From Rhodocollybia butyracea (lineage: Eukaryota > Basidiomycota > Agaricomycetes > Agaricales > Omphalotaceae), in contig JADNRY010000065.1 of the NCBI GenBank assembly GCA_015501585.1, positions 186,001 to 250,000 of the forward strand: a DNA stretch of 64,000 nucleotides. Reading direction: 5' to 3'. Positions 53,135 through 64,000 of this stretch are shown piece by piece. Position 1 is the stretch's first letter; every line of letters begins with the position of its first letter. Under the pieces are notes generated by a model that searched no databases, was not told where the DNA came from, and worked only from the letters and a program-made list of their open reading frames with translations. Made by a program: the position numbers and the translations under genes.

Positions 53135-55308
53135 CTAGGGGTCTGGGTAGAGCATTTTTTCCGGCCTAACTTTTTCGTCGAATTCTTCGGCAGTAAGAAA
53201 TCCAAGCGTAATAGTAGCTTCTTTTAGCGTAGTTCCTTCTTTGTGTGCTTTCTTTGCACATTTAGCAACATCTGATACCAAGTTTGGTAAGCTCATCAGA
53301 TACGTCTTCCGGTTCACTTACTATCGTATCCGAGATGGCTGTTCAAAATGGTGGCCAGCATTAATGATTCATTGAGAAGAGTATTGATTCTCTTCTCATT
53401 AGCCTGGATACCGACGATGCAGTTCTTTGTGAACGAACGTGTACCTGCATTTGTTTGGTTAGAAGCCATATATGCCCGAGATAATTATTCCTACCATCAG
53501 AAAGTAGACGGATGCTCTGCAACACATTTTTGATGATGACCGGCTTGAACACATTCAACTGTGATGCGTTTCAAGTGTTAGCATCTCCTACTGGGAGCGA
53601 AAATTTGCCGTTCACCTCAAATTGACCGTTTGAACCAGCGACACTGACGGTTGTTTGGTTCCCCATAACCTGCGCGGCGACCATTGTGAGTGCTTCGCAT
53701 TGAGTAGGATTAACTTTTCCTGGCATGATACTGCTTCCAGGCTCATTTTCGGGCAAGCTCAATTCTCCAAGACCACAACGAGGACCAGAACCAAGGTACC
53801 TAGAATGCACTAAATTAATGAAAAGACAGTCACGGCAGGCAAGTGCGCGCACCTGATGTCATTGGCAATCTTCATGAGAGAGCAAGCCAGAACGTTCAGG
53901 GCACCGTGAGCTTCAACGAGCGCGTCGTGTGCAGCTAACGCTTCAAACTACAATGAATGAGACAATTGAACAAACTAGACTTGAAATTGCCTCGCCTTAT
54001 TCGGTGCAGTCTTGAATTCCAAGCCGGTGAGTTTTGAGATTTCTGCTGCGACTTTAACATCAAATCCCTTCTTAGTATTAAGTCCCTGTGTAGCATGGTA
54101 AGTCTGAAGCAGCTCAATGCTGACCAGTTGCAACGCGTACAGTTCCGACCGCAGTTCCTCCCTGAGCTAGCAAACTAAGTCGAGGAAGTACATCTTTGAC
54201 TCTCTCGATACCATTTGTGATCTGCTGTACATATCCGCTGAATTCTTGTCCAAGTGTGAGTGGTGTAGCATCCTAGATATATTTGAACATGAGCATAGAT
54301 TGAGTTTATACTAAAATTACTTTACCTGTAAGTGAGTACGACCTATTTTGATGATGTGGTCAAAAGCCTCCGACTTTGCCTTGAGAGCGTCACGTAATTC
54401 AATTAATGCAGGAAGGAGGGAATGGTGAATTTCCGTTACTGCAGCAACATGCATAGCGGTGGGAAAGCTGACATGTGGAATTAGAATAGAACGAGAGGCC
54501 AGAGGAGTCCTCAAAACTCAACGTGTCGTTGCTGCTCTGGCTCATGTTCACATGGTCATTGGGATGGACAGGCATTTTTGAACCTAATTCTCCACCGAGA
54601 ATTTCGATAGCGCGGTTTGAAATAACCTGAGTGATACAGGTCAGTAACAATACATGGAGAGAGTAAAACCTATGTGCCTCGTTGACGTTCATATTGCTCT
54701 GTGTACCGCTTCCGGTTTGGAATACGACCAGGGGGAAATGGTCGAAGAGCTTGCCGGCGATTACCTATGCTATCTATGAGCAAATTTTACCACTGGTGAA
54801 TTGTGCTGAAATCGTACATCATCAGCAGCCTGCTGAATAGCCTCGCCAATCTTTGGGTCCATGCCATAGGTGGTATTGACGATCGAGGCAGCCTTTTTGA
54901 GAGTAGCGAATGCTTTGATTAATGGTGGTGGGAGCCGTTCCGAAGGACCTCCTATGTCAAAATTTTGCAAGGAACTTTGAAACGACTAGTTGGTATATAC
55001 TTGAGTGAGAAGTATGACACAACACACCGTTGAGTCTGCGCTCCCCAATAACGATCGGCAGGCACCTGGAGTTCACCGAAGGTATCCTTCTCAATTCGAT
55101 ACTGCTGCTTCTATGATGGGTATTTAATAGTTAATTTCCAGTTTCAGCAGTGAAGAAACATCGACAACCTGGGCCAAAGTCGTGCTCAGAAAACGCACCG
55201 CGCGCGGATTTCTGAGAAGGAGATGCTACAAACCAGAAATTAAGCTTGGAGTTTCAGCGAATGCAGTGAAATAGTACGTACTCGACCATACTGACGAGCA
55301 GCAAGCAT
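53135..55308 (-). CDS. fum1: Fumarate hydratase class II, mitochondrial
   Basis: Reversible hydration of fumarate to malate in the TCA cycle, and probably also cytosolic/nuclear as in other fungi. The start at 55308 gives [28 protein letters not shown], an Arg-rich, acid-free mitochondrial presequence. Mature blocks: [86 protein letters not shown], and the signature [13 protein letters not shown], then [20 protein letters not shown] and [14 protein letters not shown]. The C-terminus is [13 protein letters not shown]. More than ten introns of 45-70 nt. All catalytic motifs are intact, and length near 500 is normal. Divergent from Pex11. Confidence 0.97.
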
Positions 55309-55671
55309 GACGAATGGAAACTAAAATGAGTCTAATGAAAGAAAGAAGTGTAGAATGGGAAAATCTGGATCCCGAGAGACTCCGATTTCTGCCGAGGGAT
55401 GCACGGCAATGGATGCATGAACGAAATACTGGCCAGGATTTAACAATCTAATGCTGAAAGACTGCAAAGCTGCTCGGACCGATATCCGCACTTTCTGTTG
55501 GCTTTTCCACAAGCTTTCGACTCGATCCAGCTCAACGACTCCAAGATTGCTAAGAAGCGCTCTTAAGCGCCCATCGTTTAAACGCCGATAAGGCCGGCTA
55601 CAATTTCACGTGTCAAGATGACCCCGCGTATAATAGTCACTTAAACTTTTGATTCTTCTTCTGCTCTTACA
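55309..55671. promoter_or_regulatory. Shared promoter, fumarase / Pex11
   Basis: 363 bp between divergent starts. Includes TTAAGCGCC at 55563-55571 with a second related core (aaacgccg) about ten bases on. Confidence 0.5.
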
Positions 55672-56804
55672 ATGGCTACCATCGCTTCACAAGTTATCCT
55701 TCATCCCACAGTATCGCAGAGCTTGAAATTCTCAAGCACCACTCTAGGCAGAGATAAGGTACTTGAAGTTCTTCAAGTCAAATCTTGTGCTTAATGTCCA
55801 CAGGCCTATCGTGCTGCCCAATACTTTGCCAGGTAAGGAGGAAACTACGGCTCCCCCGATGAAACGCTGCATCTTTCTGCAGATTCTACGCCTGGTACTT
55901 GCTTTCCAAGGGAGAAAAAGAAGCAGCTGTCCGCTGGAATGCGCTCAAAACACATCTTGCCACGGCCAGGAAACGTCCGCACCATATTCTTCCTTCTCGG
56001 AATTAGAATTACTTACATTCGATGATTTAGTCCTGCGATTGGGCAAGCCTTTGGAACACCTTCAAGCAGCACTGAAAGCATCCTTGGCATCCGGTCCAGT
56101 AGGCGAGCAAATCACCGCTATCGCCCGACAAATATCATACTTTGGTTATCTCAGTTTTGATGCCTTGGTCTGGGTATGTCGACAGGTGTAACATTACTCG
56201 CAACTGGTTTCTCAAGCTCTGTTCCAGATCAACACAGTCAAATTCTATTCGTTCTCGTCGGAAACAAGTACCAAGGTCGCCAAGTTCGCTTATAGGTTCT
56301 GGCTGGCTGGTATTACACTCAGCATCATCAATGGGACATTAAAGGTGCGACTGGTTTAAAGTAACCCGTTTCTTTCTTCCACTCATTCTATCACCATGAC
56401 TAGAGCGTTCGCCTCGCCAAGGAAGAGCGAAAGCTCAAGCATTCAAAATCCTGGGGAGGAGAAACGGACGCTGGGCGAGAAGCGGAACAGGAGACTAGAC
56501 TAAGCGCCATTCTCGCGTATGTTCTGCGGCGTATCCGTTTCCGCTCTATTTCCACTAACTAACTCGACATATAGCTCTCGGGATAATACGCGCCACCAAC
56601 TTGTTATTGACTTGTTGGACATATGGATTCCAGCCACAGCTCTAGGTATCTCGAATATGAACGACGGTGCCCTTGGAATCTTTGGGTACAAAATTCGGTT
56701 ACTCTGAATGATTTTTCATCATGCTCACAACGCTCTCTTCCAGTTTGATCTCATCGCTGATGGCAGGCCAAAAGCATTGGCAATCTGTTAACGGTAAAAA
56801 GTAA
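55672..56804 (+). CDS. pex11: Peroxin Pex11
   Basis: Peroxisomal membrane protein that elongates and divides peroxisomes. Exons: MATIASQVILHPTVSQSLKF with TTLGRDK; AYRAAQYFAR; FYAWYLLSKGEKEAAVRWNA LKTHLATARK; LLRLGKPLEHLQAALKA; QITAIARQISYFGYLSFDAL VW; INTVKFYSF and AYRFWLAGITLSIINGTLK; VRLAKEERKLK; and DNTRHQLVIDLLDIWIPATA LGISNMNDGALGIFG. The amphipathic N-terminal helix (GRDK-YRAAQYFARFYAWYL), the LRLGKPLEHL block and the C-terminal G-x6-G membrane segment match the family. The last intron starts gtacaa near 56688, and the final exon ends HWQSVNGKK. About 245 residues. Confidence 0.9.
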
Positions 56805-57429
56805 ATAACCTGGATTACTAGTATGAGGCCTTGTGCCTGTATACATTTCTAAACCATGAACACATTTATTGTACTCAATTATTGCGTCTTTCTTTGATCC
56901 ACAAATAGAATATTGTCGGAAGAACTTGCTGTTGTGTTTGACTGTTAGTGCTAAGAGTCAAACACTACCACGCATGAGCCCGCATGACGCTCACGCATAC
57001 CGTCCCAAACCCAGAAAACTTCTTGCATATTACAGTAGTATCATTCCACATGTATTCCAAAATTCTTTCAGACTGCTTTCTTCGCGTGTTCAATGAAGCT
57101 CAACACCTGCTAGTAAGACCTGCAGGCCAGGAATCTTCTCAATCTGCTGTCTTGGCAGCAAGAATTTTGCTTGTCGCGTCCGTCTTTGAAGTAGTTTATC
57201 TCTGGTCGCTGCTCTGATAACAGGCGAATTCTGCAGTGATGCTCGATCTTCCGGTCTTAAATAGAGGAACGAGTACTATTTCTGAATTACTGTCTCTGTG
57301 GTAGTCACTTCGAACGCACCTGGTTAGTGCTATCAGCATTACATTTCGCGGCAAGCTACGTCCAAAATCCCCGCAGGGGATCGCTAGTTATATGTAAGCA
57401 TTTCCCTAAAGACAATATATTTTATCCAA
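56805..57429. other. Intergenic, convergent 3' ends
   Basis: About 625 bp between Pex11 and Cmc1 stops. Open frames (56869-57096, 56984-57217) have no recognised features. Confidence 0.45.
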
Positions 57430-57823
57430 TCATCGCGTCTTGTCGTTGTTTGATTGAGATATCTCTGCTCGTTCAAGCTGCTGGTCACGAAGTTTGAGAT
57501 ACTCTGTCCGAACAATTTCCATAGGTTCTGGGCCAGTACTACCAACATGAGCACACGCGTCGAGATCCAACACCGTGAAAGATACGCACTATTTTACCAT
57601 GCAAGCCTCGACCAATTTTAGTTTATCCTTGCAAGCCCAGACAACCGAAATCAAACGTCCAGACATGCAATCCGCAAAGTCTACATCCAATGTTTTGTCG
57701 GTGACGAGTCAGTCTCAGAGGAAAATTCACCACACCCTTTACAAGGGGATCACATTCCTTCAATGCTTGAGCCTTGACTGATTTGAAAAGATTATCCTCC
57801 TCCCTTCTAGAGAGAGCGTTCAT
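57430..57823 (-). CDS. cmc1: COX assembly mitochondrial protein Cmc1, twin CX9C
   Basis: Small intermembrane-space protein needed for cytochrome c oxidase copper-site/Cox1 assembly, imported by the Mia40 relay. Three exons (57736-57823, 57590-57680, 57430-57538) join in phase to 95 residues. They begin MNALSRREEDNLFKSVKAQA LKECDPLVK and continue DFADCMSGRLISVVWACKDK LKLVEACM, with a tail VKYTGPEPMEIVRTEYL. The two CX9C pairs are C-DPLVKDFAD-C and C-KDKLKLVEA-C, exactly the Cmc1 pattern. Each exon is short, so the gene is not visible as one open frame. The frame also stays open upstream of this ATG (to 57910), but the family normally starts at MNALS. Divergent from lipoyl synthase with only 93 bp between. 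Confidence 0.88.
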
Positions 57824-57916
57824 TGGACCGATGAAGATGGACGCTCGTGAAAGAAACTGAAATACGGCATTGCTAAAATATCCCGGCCCGGCAAGCTGAC
57901 TTTGATCCAAACACCC
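57824..57916. promoter_or_regulatory. Very short bidirectional promoter, Cmc1 / lipoyl synthase
   Basis: 93 bp between start codons of two nuclear genes for mitochondrial proteins. Transcripts on both strands must start here or overlap. Confidence 0.55.
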
Positions 57917-59388
57917 ATGAATTCCGTTGCAAGAGCTGCATTTCGTCGTACGGGCGGCGCTCGGTTTCTAGCCACACCCTCGACACCTTCAACATCGAAA
58001 CCAGCCTTTTCCGAAACATTAAATTCAGGCCCGTCGCTAGATGACTTTATTTCTGGAGATGCCCAGAATCGTGTGGTGCTAGGAAATACTAGGGGGTGTG
58101 TTGCTGTCTTCATACCAAAAAATAAATAAACTCGTTTAACAATATCTTAATAGCCAGCGACTCCCGTCATATCTCAAAACCTCAATTCCATCTGGTGCCT
58201 CTTACAACAAAATCAAGAAAGACCTCAGGGGCCTTGGATTACATACCGTTTGTGAGGAGGCCAGATGTCCGAATATTGGAGACTGTTGGGGCGGCAAGGA
58301 AGGCGTAACTGAAGCAGAAGGACGAAGCTCTGCTACGGCAACGATTATGGTGTGTTGCAAACGCCTGTTCCGTCCGCTACAACAATGACAAATATTACTC
58401 TAGTTGATGGGTGATACATGTACCCGTGGTTGCAGGTTTTGCTCAGTAAAAACATCCAAAGCTCCTCCTCCATTAGACCCTCATGAACCCGAGAATACTG
58501 CTGAGGCAATCAGTCGATGGGGTTTGGGCTACATTGTATTGACTAGTGTAGACCGTGACGGTGCGTTTACAAGATCTCCGGAATACATCACATCTTATCC
58601 TTCTTCGTTCTAGATCTTGCCGATGGCGGGGCAAATCATTTTGCAGAAACCATTCGGAAGATCAAGCAAAAGTGGGTGTCGCTTTCGGCCTTTCTTCCAT
58701 ATCTAATGTGCATCAAAATATAGAGCGCCGCATATCTTGGTCGAAGCACTAACAGGAGATTTTGCTGGTAACATGTCGCATGTATCTCTCTTGGCCCAAT
58801 CTGGTCTGGATGTTTACGCCCACAACGTTGAGACAGTTGAAGAGTTGACTCCGTTCGTCCGGGATCGGAGGGCCACGTTTAGACAGAGTCTGAAAGTCCT
58901 AGAGCATGCAAAACGCGAAGGCGTACGTGTTACGAAAACCAGTATCATGCTCGGAGTCGGCGAAAACGAAACACAAGTGTTGGATGCGCTCAAAGGTTGG
59001 TCTTCTGTGTTATCGAAAGAACTAGCATTAATTTATCCACAGAGCTACGAAAGGTTGATGTTGATGTCGTAACCTTTGGACAATACATGAGACCTACAAA
59101 GCGACACATGAAAGTTGACCGCTACGTCGAGCCCGCAGAATTCGACAAGTGGAAGCAGGTCGCCGAGGACCTTGGCTTCTTGTATGTCGCCAGCGGGCCT
59201 CTAGTTCGCAGCAGTTATAAGGTATGCTCTTCCCAGATTGTCTGCTCAGTTCGGCCTTATGCTTTCTATAGGCTGGCGAATATTATATCGAAAACGTGCT
59301 TCGTGGTAAAGGCTTGGAAAAGAAAGCCCACAAGTTGGCAGCCCAAGAAATTGCCTCTGAAAGCATGGAAACAAACATTTCTTCATAG
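57917..59388 (+). CDS. lip5: Lipoyl synthase, mitochondrial
   Basis: Radical-SAM enzyme that inserts two sulfurs into octanoyl groups on lipoyl domains of pyruvate and oxoglutarate dehydrogenases and the glycine cleavage system. The N-terminus [20 protein letters not shown] is a mitochondrial presequence. [23 protein letters not shown] holds the auxiliary-cluster C-x4-C-x5-C, and [15 protein letters not shown] holds the radical-SAM C-x3-C-x2-C. Further blocks: [88 protein letters not shown] and [20 protein letters not shown]. Introns near 58097-58154, 58350-58406, 58559-58612, 58675-58726, 58996-59042 and 59222-59273. Complete, with catalytic cysteines intact. Confidence 0.96.
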
Positions 59389-59418
59389 ATCACATACGTT
59401 ATTTTATTATCAACTACA

Positions 59419-60542
59419 CTACTCTGGTTCTAATGATGATACAATGACAGTAAGACTTAAACGATCTTTCTCTACAGTAAAAGCAAAATGACTTATTTGA
59501 GAACCACCAGCAGATCGAATAACTGCTTGAGCCGGACGACTCGTCATTTGAGACCCTTGAGCACAAGCGTCTGCTAACGAAAAATGTACAGGAATCTGTG
59601 ATACCGGCTGCGTTGAAAGAGTGATATGAAGGGTCAAAGGCAAAGCAGTGAAAGATGAGCTGTTTGGAGTGACAGCAAATAGAGCGGGGGGTGGATTCAA
59701 ATGTTGGCGGAATGCCAGAGGACTTTCTGTTGTCTTTGTTAAACCCCAATTAGTCAAGATGACCATTGGTTTATGAGTGCTGTAAAACCGACATAATGCT
59801 GTTACAACATGGTGGAAAGGATTGGAAACCCTGTGAGCAGCTGTTGACCGTAGCTGCTCGGCAGTAAAACGATCTGACCAGTGGAAAGCACTTATAGAGT
59901 CTATCGCCAGGATGCCAATTTCAGATTCTGATAGTTTTGTTCGATGATAGGATGGTAGATAGAGCAACGTCTCAGCAAGTTGCGTAGAGGAATTGGGGGA
60001 AAACAGATGAAGATTTCGTAGCGATCGTTCTACGAGTAGTTGTACAGCGTCAGATTCACTTGGGGTCTTCATGATAGCGGCCAAACGCGACGTTAACAGG
60101 TGCTTGAACCGAGCTAAATCAAAAGATGCGTCTGTGTTGAAGAGCACAGTGACTTTGTCCCATCCGCCAATGGTCACCGACGAGTATGTAGTGGGAATGA
60201 TGCAGGCTATCATTAGAAGATACAGCAAATGCGTTTTGCCTGAACCAGGCTGGCCTACTATTTCGAGTACATCGCCCAAGTGAAGAGAATCAAGAGGCGT
60301 CTCCTGACGCGTCGAAGAGTGGTGCGCGTCGAGATCTATGTTTAACGGAGGGGAATCTGTCGGACCAATGTAAAAGATTGAGTTAAACAACGTAGACTCG
60401 GGGATACAGACCTTCACATCGCACTTGAGCTAGAAGCTGGAAGAAAAACAGAATCCGTCAAAGCTCGTAACGGTCCTGAGCAGAAACTTACGGTTTGTAG
60501 AGATTCAGACTGCACTTCTTGAATCATACGATTGAAATCCAT
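59419..60542 (-). CDS. XRCC2-like RecA/Rad51 paralog
   Basis: Predicted recombination mediator that would help Rad51 in homologous recombination. Two exons (60492-60542 and 59419-60429) make 353 residues. The first is [17 protein letters not shown]. The second has [20 protein letters not shown] (Walker A), [40 protein letters not shown] and [20 protein letters not shown] (Walker B with the SISAF-W-DR pattern typical of XRCC2), then [10 protein letters not shown]. The C-terminal third is less conserved. Short N-terminus and missing N-terminal helix-hairpin-helix domain separate it from Rad51 and Dmc1. The two 3' ends (this gene and lipoyl synthase) are only 30 bp apart. Confidence 0.82.
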
Positions 60543-60742
60543 GGCGCAAAGTCGGACTCGGCGGCGACGGCTACTGTGTGATGGGCGTGTCAATTTGTCA
60601 GCTGCATCGCAACTCGCAACTTACTCTCGCTGGATGGAAAAATTATAACGGCCAATACTCACAAATATCCATCGTCTTTGACAGACTTTTATATACCTTT
60701 TCACGATTACGACGACTTTTGACACGATAAATTCAAGGAAAT
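60543..60742. promoter_or_regulatory. Shared promoter, XRCC2-like / coiled-coil gene
   Basis: 200 bp between divergent starts, with a tata-rich segment (ttttatatacc at about 60689-60699) suited to the plus-strand gene. Confidence 0.5.
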
Positions 60743-63101
60743 ATGACTACAACTGTCCCTAGAGCAAATCCTAAACGTCCTGCAACTCTATCACCAACTC
60801 CCTCTTCATCCATTGCCCGAGGCGCAACAGCTCGTTCAGCCGCAAGCCCACGTTCAGCTTCCTCTCTGAACTCTGCGGCTGCCCGAAAGCCCGCTTCCAG
60901 GTCGTCTTCCGTCTCGATACAAAATGGAGAGGCAATGGAGAATCTTGCTGCTGAAGCGAAAGAGGCAACGGAGAGAAAGGAACAGGTAAGATTTATTTCT
61001 TGAGCTCTGTGCAACCATATATTGACACGCGCACAGCTCATGGTGCAGTTACAAGATAAAGACCAAATAATCTCGAACCTGACCAAAGACACTGACAACC
61101 TTACGTCTGCCCTGCATGCCGCGGAAACCCGCTTGAATGAGCTTTACGCAGAACAGGGTCGTTCGGAGCAGGAGCTTTCTCAAAGAATCGATATATCTGA
61201 GAAACTTCGAACCCAGGTGTGGGAACTGGAGAAGGAGAAGAGGGACCTTTTGCGAAGGTATAATGAGCAGGTTTGTTATGTTAACTTCATTTCCCAAACC
61301 ATGATTACTGATTAGTTTACGTTAGACTTCTACCTTCGACGCAGAGCGCCAAGCTTTCTACGACAACGAGCAACACCTCAAGTCTCGTATACAATCGTTA
61401 TCACAGGCCCGCAGAAAGCCTGAAATTCCCACTAGTACAGCTGACGCTGAATCAGAGGTGGAGTATGAGGAAGAAGAAACCAAAGTAGACCCCGACCCCG
61501 AGTCCGAATCTACGAAGCAGGACATGAACGACCCTGAACAAGAGCCAGCGGAGATGACTGCTCTCAGATTGGAGCTGTCCACGTTATCTACGTCCTATTC
61601 ATCCCTCCAGAGTACCCTTGTTCTCTTGCAGGGGCAATTGGTTGATCTCAACAGAGTCAACAAGCAGCTGCAGGAAGACAACGAGAGCTATATGATCTTG
61701 CTCCAGGAGAGGACGTTGAGCGGTCAGTTTGACCTCTTGAAGCAAGTCGGAGGAGGAGGCGACGATGACGATGACGAATCTGATCGGGGTGATGTTGGAA
61801 GTCTTCGCAGTACGGGACGTAGCACACTGGATAGAGTTGAAGAAGAGATACCAGAGACTAATGGCTCCTTAGCGGACGAGCTTGGTGGGAGCTTTCATGT
61901 ATCTCAAGACGAACCCGATTCTCGTCTTGGACGACCACGGGTGGGTCGCACTCGCAGTTCCTCTGTGTCTCAATCGTCCGATGCGCCTCGAGGCGAATCA
62001 CTCGCTGACCTACCCATCACTGGCCCTGGACTTGACCTCGCAGCAGAACTGGGTCGTGCTGAGAACAAGGATATACTCGAGGGTAATGTCGATGAAACCG
62101 TTCTAACTTCCAAGAACAAAAAATCGAGAAAGGACTCGAAGGGAGCTGGCTTTGTGGATTCTTCTAGTGACGTTCTGGCACTGCGCTCCGAAGTCAAGGC
62201 ACTTAAAGACGCCAACAAAGCACTGTCGTTGTACGCCTCGAAAATCATCGACCGTATTATTGCTCAAGAGGGTTTCGAGCATGTTTTAGCAGTCGACTAC
62301 GATAACGAGCCTGCCACTCCATCCACTGCGGCACCTAAAACCGCTAAGCCGCGTCCCCAATCAGTCATTGTTGGTCGTTCCATGTCAGTTTCTGGCAGCG
62401 AATCTCCTCGACCAAATGCCGGTTTCAATGTCCCAAAGCTAGGAACACCTAATCCCTCCACCAAGGCCTCCCGTCGATCTTTATCGTTTGATTGGAAAGG
62501 TTTCTCCATCTTTAATAACGCTGAAAAGAAGCCAGAGCCCAACTTGCGTCCTCTCACTTTGAAGCCCGGTGCTAGTTCGGTCACCGGCGCACGAAAATTA
62601 GATACCACCGAGGACGAAAATGATCGACGCGAACGAGAGAGAATCAACGCCACCATGAAACTCATGGGTATTGAAACACCCACTTCGCCTGCTCCAATGC
62701 AGAAGGCATTTTCCTCACCTGGTCCCGTGGCGCCTCCCCCCAGTGCTCCTGCGACCAACAGGCGATTCTCCTTCTTTGGTACCAAAACGCCAGTGTCTGA
62801 ACCAGCTTCATCCCCCCCTTCCACCCGGGCCCCTTCACTCAACGGCGGCTCGCTAGGGTTCGAGACTCAGGGCCTTACACATGAAGCACTTGAACATGCC
62901 GAGGCTGAAAACAGTTTGGCAGCTTTGGATGCTCATGAACGTTCTCTGAGCTCCGAGATTGCGAAAGGCTCAAGTGGCGGCTTTACGGAAATTAGACGAA
63001 GCAGCCGTCGTAGCAGACGAAGTGCTGGACAGAGCGGTGGCGGTAGCGACAGTGGGAGGAGCACTGTTTGGAGTGCGGGCATTGGCGAAGACGATGAATA
63101 G
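60743..63101 (+). CDS. Coiled-coil, Ser-rich protein of unknown function
   Basis: No named ortholog recognised. Three exons. The Ala/Ser-rich N-terminus is followed by a long coiled coil (NLAAEAKEATERKEQ, LMVQLQDKDQIISNLTKDTD and so on, about residues 70-230). An intron at about 60987-61036 and one at about 61271-61325 interrupt it. An acidic stretch (EYEEEETKVDPDPESES), a second coiled coil (LSTSYSSLQSTLVLLQGQLV) and a Gly/Asp run follow. Then comes a well-ordered conserved-looking helix, VLALRSEVKALKDANKALSL YASKIIDRIIAQEGFEHVLA. The last third is Ser/Pro-rich with basic SR clusters (RRSSRRSRRS) and ends IGEDDE. The architecture suggests a structural or scaffold protein; nothing more specific can be supported. 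Confidence 0.75.
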
Positions 63102-63362
63102 ACAGGTTTTATATTTTCATATCTCATATACCTCTGGATGGCATCACACAATAATTTATCAGGAATCTTTCTGAATATGTCTCTCCGTTCAACTGTTACA
63201 GTAGGTCTGTACTCTTGTATACCCAAATAATGCCAGGATTGCTACCTAGTTACTCCCAAAATGGAACACCAGTTCCCGCGATAAGCGACCATGGTTTTCT
63301 GAGTGAGGCATTGGGATCTACAGCCATAGTGGATTTCGAGCCTGTGTAGGAAGGAGACAGCG

Positions 63363-64000
63363 CTATGATAGGACGCGTTTTACTAGCGTATTCTGTGCAT
63401 GGGTGCGGATGGTTTCAAATGGGTTGGAGGAAAACTGAGGATTAGACAAAATGTGTGGGTGACGCAGTCGCTCAATTTGCCTGCATTTATCAAAGAAATG
63501 AACATATGAGTTTGGATGAGCGACAGCAATACACACAGTGCTTTTTTCCGCTGAGCGTTTGAGAGAGTGGTGCCTTTCCCTTCACCGATTTTGCTTGATT
63601 TAGATTTCGACTGGGTTGTTGATTTTGCGGCATCCTCCTCTCCGTCGACCTGCATTTGCTGCGATTTCGATCCTGCAGCAACGGATGGCTCATTGGCTGT
63701 GGTCAATGAGGCTTCGACGGTCGGTAGTGCATCACGTATATCTCCCAATCCTTGTCCTAGCTGCTCCTTTATCTTTCGTTTCAGACGGCGCTGATGGGAT
63801 TTCGAGTATGGAGACTGCGTCAATTCAACTCTCCGCAAAAAAGCGTCACGCTTCAGCTGTTGCTTGTCCTTCTTTTTCAAGGTAGGGGCTATTTCCGGTC
63901 CCGTATCTGGAGTCAGGATTTCCTCATTATTGGTCTATAACATAGTCATATATACATGTTCATATCTCAAAGATTGCTCGAGTACTAACACCTGGGTCAG
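63363..64000 (-). CDS. slx9: Ribosome biogenesis protein Slx9, 5' end outside window
   Basis: Nucleolar factor for 40S subunit processing and export. Partial: the gene enters from the right edge. Exons: a short piece at 63992-64000, then TNNEEILTPDTGPEIAP with KKDKQQLKRDAFLRRVELTQ SPYSKSHQRRLKRKIKEQLG QGLGDIRDALP, Ser/Lys linker STTQSKSKSSKIGEGKG, TLSNAQRKKAL, and after an intron near 63482-63542 the last exon QIERLRHPHILSNPQFSSNP FETIRTHAQNTLVK. The SxSxRRLKRK block and the C-terminal PF-TIRTHAQNTL signature identify the family. Convergent with the coiled-coil gene. Confidence 0.88.

Overview
This window is nuclear DNA from a filamentous basidiomycete, most likely an Agaricomycete. The genes are compact and mostly intron-rich, with many GT-AG introns of about 45-65 nt. 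The protein complement (INO80 with a DBINO domain, Cbf5, Fap7, a Fus3/Kss1-type MAP kinase, cytochrome b2-type lactate dehydrogenase, an XRCC2-like RecA protein) fits fungi, and several conserved hypotheticals look like basidiomycete families. The genome or species cannot be named from the sequence alone. Gene models below were joined by eye from codon frame and splice signals, so outer coordinates are more certain than every internal junction.

Layout. 1-11 kb: cyclin H (partial), a secreted Ser/Thr-rich cell-surface protein, Fap7 adenylate kinase, an orphan seven-TM protein, Pol III subunit Rpc37/RPC5, an unidentified helical protein, and a Ser-rich hypothetical. 11-13 kb: a J-domain protein with a 6-nt micro-exon, divergent from prefoldin subunit 1. 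13.6-17.1 kb: two related non-autonomous DNA transposons with long inverted repeats and 8-bp target duplications; the larger carries a dead reverse-transcriptase/RNase H fragment. 17-26.7 kb: a second orphan seven-TM protein with a long Ser/Pro tail, a LIM-domain protein, a gene-poor stretch with a possible MYND finger relic, and an F-box protein. 26.7-37.4 kb: lactate dehydrogenase, a SAP-domain coiled-coil protein, MAP kinase, Cbf5 and ribosomal protein eL22. 37.5-55.3 kb: DHX29-like helicase, a single-TM hypothetical, a poorly resolved small gene, INO80 and mitochondrial fumarase. 55.6-64 kb: Pex11, Cmc1, lipoyl synthase, XRCC2-like protein, a coiled-coil protein and Slx9 (partial).

Most genes are housekeeping. 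Several are in divergent pairs with short shared promoters and related roles: Cbf5/eL22 (ribosome making), Cmc1/lipoyl synthase (mitochondrial cofactor and respiratory assembly), and J-protein/prefoldin 1 (protein folding). The accessory content is the transposon island at 13.6-17.1 kb and some degenerate coding traces. I did not find a convincing previously undescribed enzymatic or defence system. The most unusual signals are the paired inverted-repeat elements with captured retroelement sequence, the 6-nt micro-exon, and three apparent reading-frame breaks, including one in INO80.
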